64,000 nt of DNA, taken from assembly GCF_042676025.1 (NCBI RefSeq), contig NZ_JBHTJP010000035.1, forward strand, positions 744,001-808,000, read 5' to 3'. Shown here in pieces: positions 63,881 to 64,000 of this stretch. The translations under genes and the position numbers were made by a program. The notes beneath the pieces are model-generated. The model was not told the origin of the DNA. It saw nothing but the letters and a program-made list of their open reading frames with translations, and made no database searches. How positions within the stretch are numbered: the first letter of the stretch is position 1; the number at the start of each line of letters is the position of its first letter. Source of the DNA: Salinimicrobium gaetbulicola (lineage in GTDB: Bacteria; Bacteroidota; Bacteroidia; Flavobacteriales; Flavobacteriaceae).

Positions 63881-64000
63881 ATGATTAAAAATTACTACAA
63901 CGTTTTAGGAGTAATGTCTGGAACCTCGCTGGATGGTATCGATTTGGTACATGTAAAATTTCAGAAAGATGATAATTGGACTTATGAGATTTTAGTAGGG
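63881..64000 (+). CDS. anmK: Anhydro-N-acetylmuramic acid kinase, 5' part
   Basis: The ATG at 63881 opens a 40-codon frame reaching the window edge: NVLGVMSGTSLDGIDLVHVK contains the MSGTSLDGID signature of AnmK. AnmK phosphorylates and opens 1,6-anhydro-MurNAc in peptidoglycan recycling. Only the N-terminus is visible. It diverges from the acyl-CoA dehydrogenase. Confidence 0.9.
   Translation, partial: MIKNYYNVLGVMSGTSLDGIDLVHVKFQKDDNWTYEILVG

Overview
The window looks like a chromosomal contig of a marine Flavobacteriaceae bacterium (Bacteroidota), probably close to Gramella/Christiangramia or Salegentibacter. The genus is my inference from protein flavour. The phylum is well supported by SusC/SusD, type IX secretion (T9SS) C-terminal domains, a PorP/SprF protein, exosortase XrtF, HYC_CC_PP and DUF3347 proteins, and repeated TAnnTTTG promoter elements lying very close to start codons. 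The sequence is draft: there are N gaps at 48270-48279 and 53557-53693. Two genes are broken by one extra base in a 7-A run.

Layout. 1-10346 is housekeeping: a partial membrane protein, surE, a carboxy-terminal processing protease, the rod-shape cluster mreB-mreC-mreD-mrdA-rodA (minus strand) and purH just upstream of it. 10494-13369 holds a MacB-type permease, a GAF/fRMsr-like protein and the exosortase pair xrtF plus its partner. 13366-14854 is a scar region with a PepSY membrane protein, a relic of a SusD C-terminus and a possible hutH-like relic.

14855-27887 is a copper/silver resistance island, all on the plus strand: HYC_CC_PP protein, CusA-type RND pump, TolC-type outer membrane factor, CusB-type adaptor, DUF3347 lipoprotein, an AraC-type regulator with a CxxC heavy-metal-like N-terminus, a frameshifted second DUF3347 lipoprotein, a DUF305 membrane protein, and a CopA-type P1B ATPase with four HMA domains and two CPMHP/CGMDL zinc-ribbon-like modules. 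Together they would sense cytoplasmic or envelope copper, move it from cytoplasm to periplasm (ATPase) and from periplasm to outside (RND tripartite pump), with DUF3347/DUF305 proteins binding metal in the envelope.

27959-33553 holds a large metzincin-like lipoprotein protease and a T9SS type B secreted protein paired with a PorP/SprF-like protein. 33604-40080 has lysS, a 51-codon YqaE/Pmp3 gene, lipB, a repeat-flanked DUF559 cassette, a lipoprotein with a propeller-like C-terminus and rnhB. 40455-45941 is a SusC/SusD pair with a third lipoprotein and no visible glycan enzymes. A putative porin follows (46044-48002), then an interspersed repeat and an assembly gap. 48281-56342 encodes two related T9SS-exported adhesins; the second carries at least twelve near-identical 255-bp (85-residue) HYR-like repeats across a gap. 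56425-62408 is gltD-gltB, 62646-63788 an acyl-CoA dehydrogenase, and 63881-64000 the start of anmK.

Most notable: the metal-domain AraC regulator in the copper island, the DUF559 cassette bounded by 26-bp palindromic direct repeats, the mosaic 255-bp adhesin repeats whose gap length can be corrected from the repeat period, the decayed SusD and hutH-like remnants, and promoters so close to start codons that several transcripts may be leaderless. I saw no tRNA, rRNA, CRISPR array, integrase or transposase.
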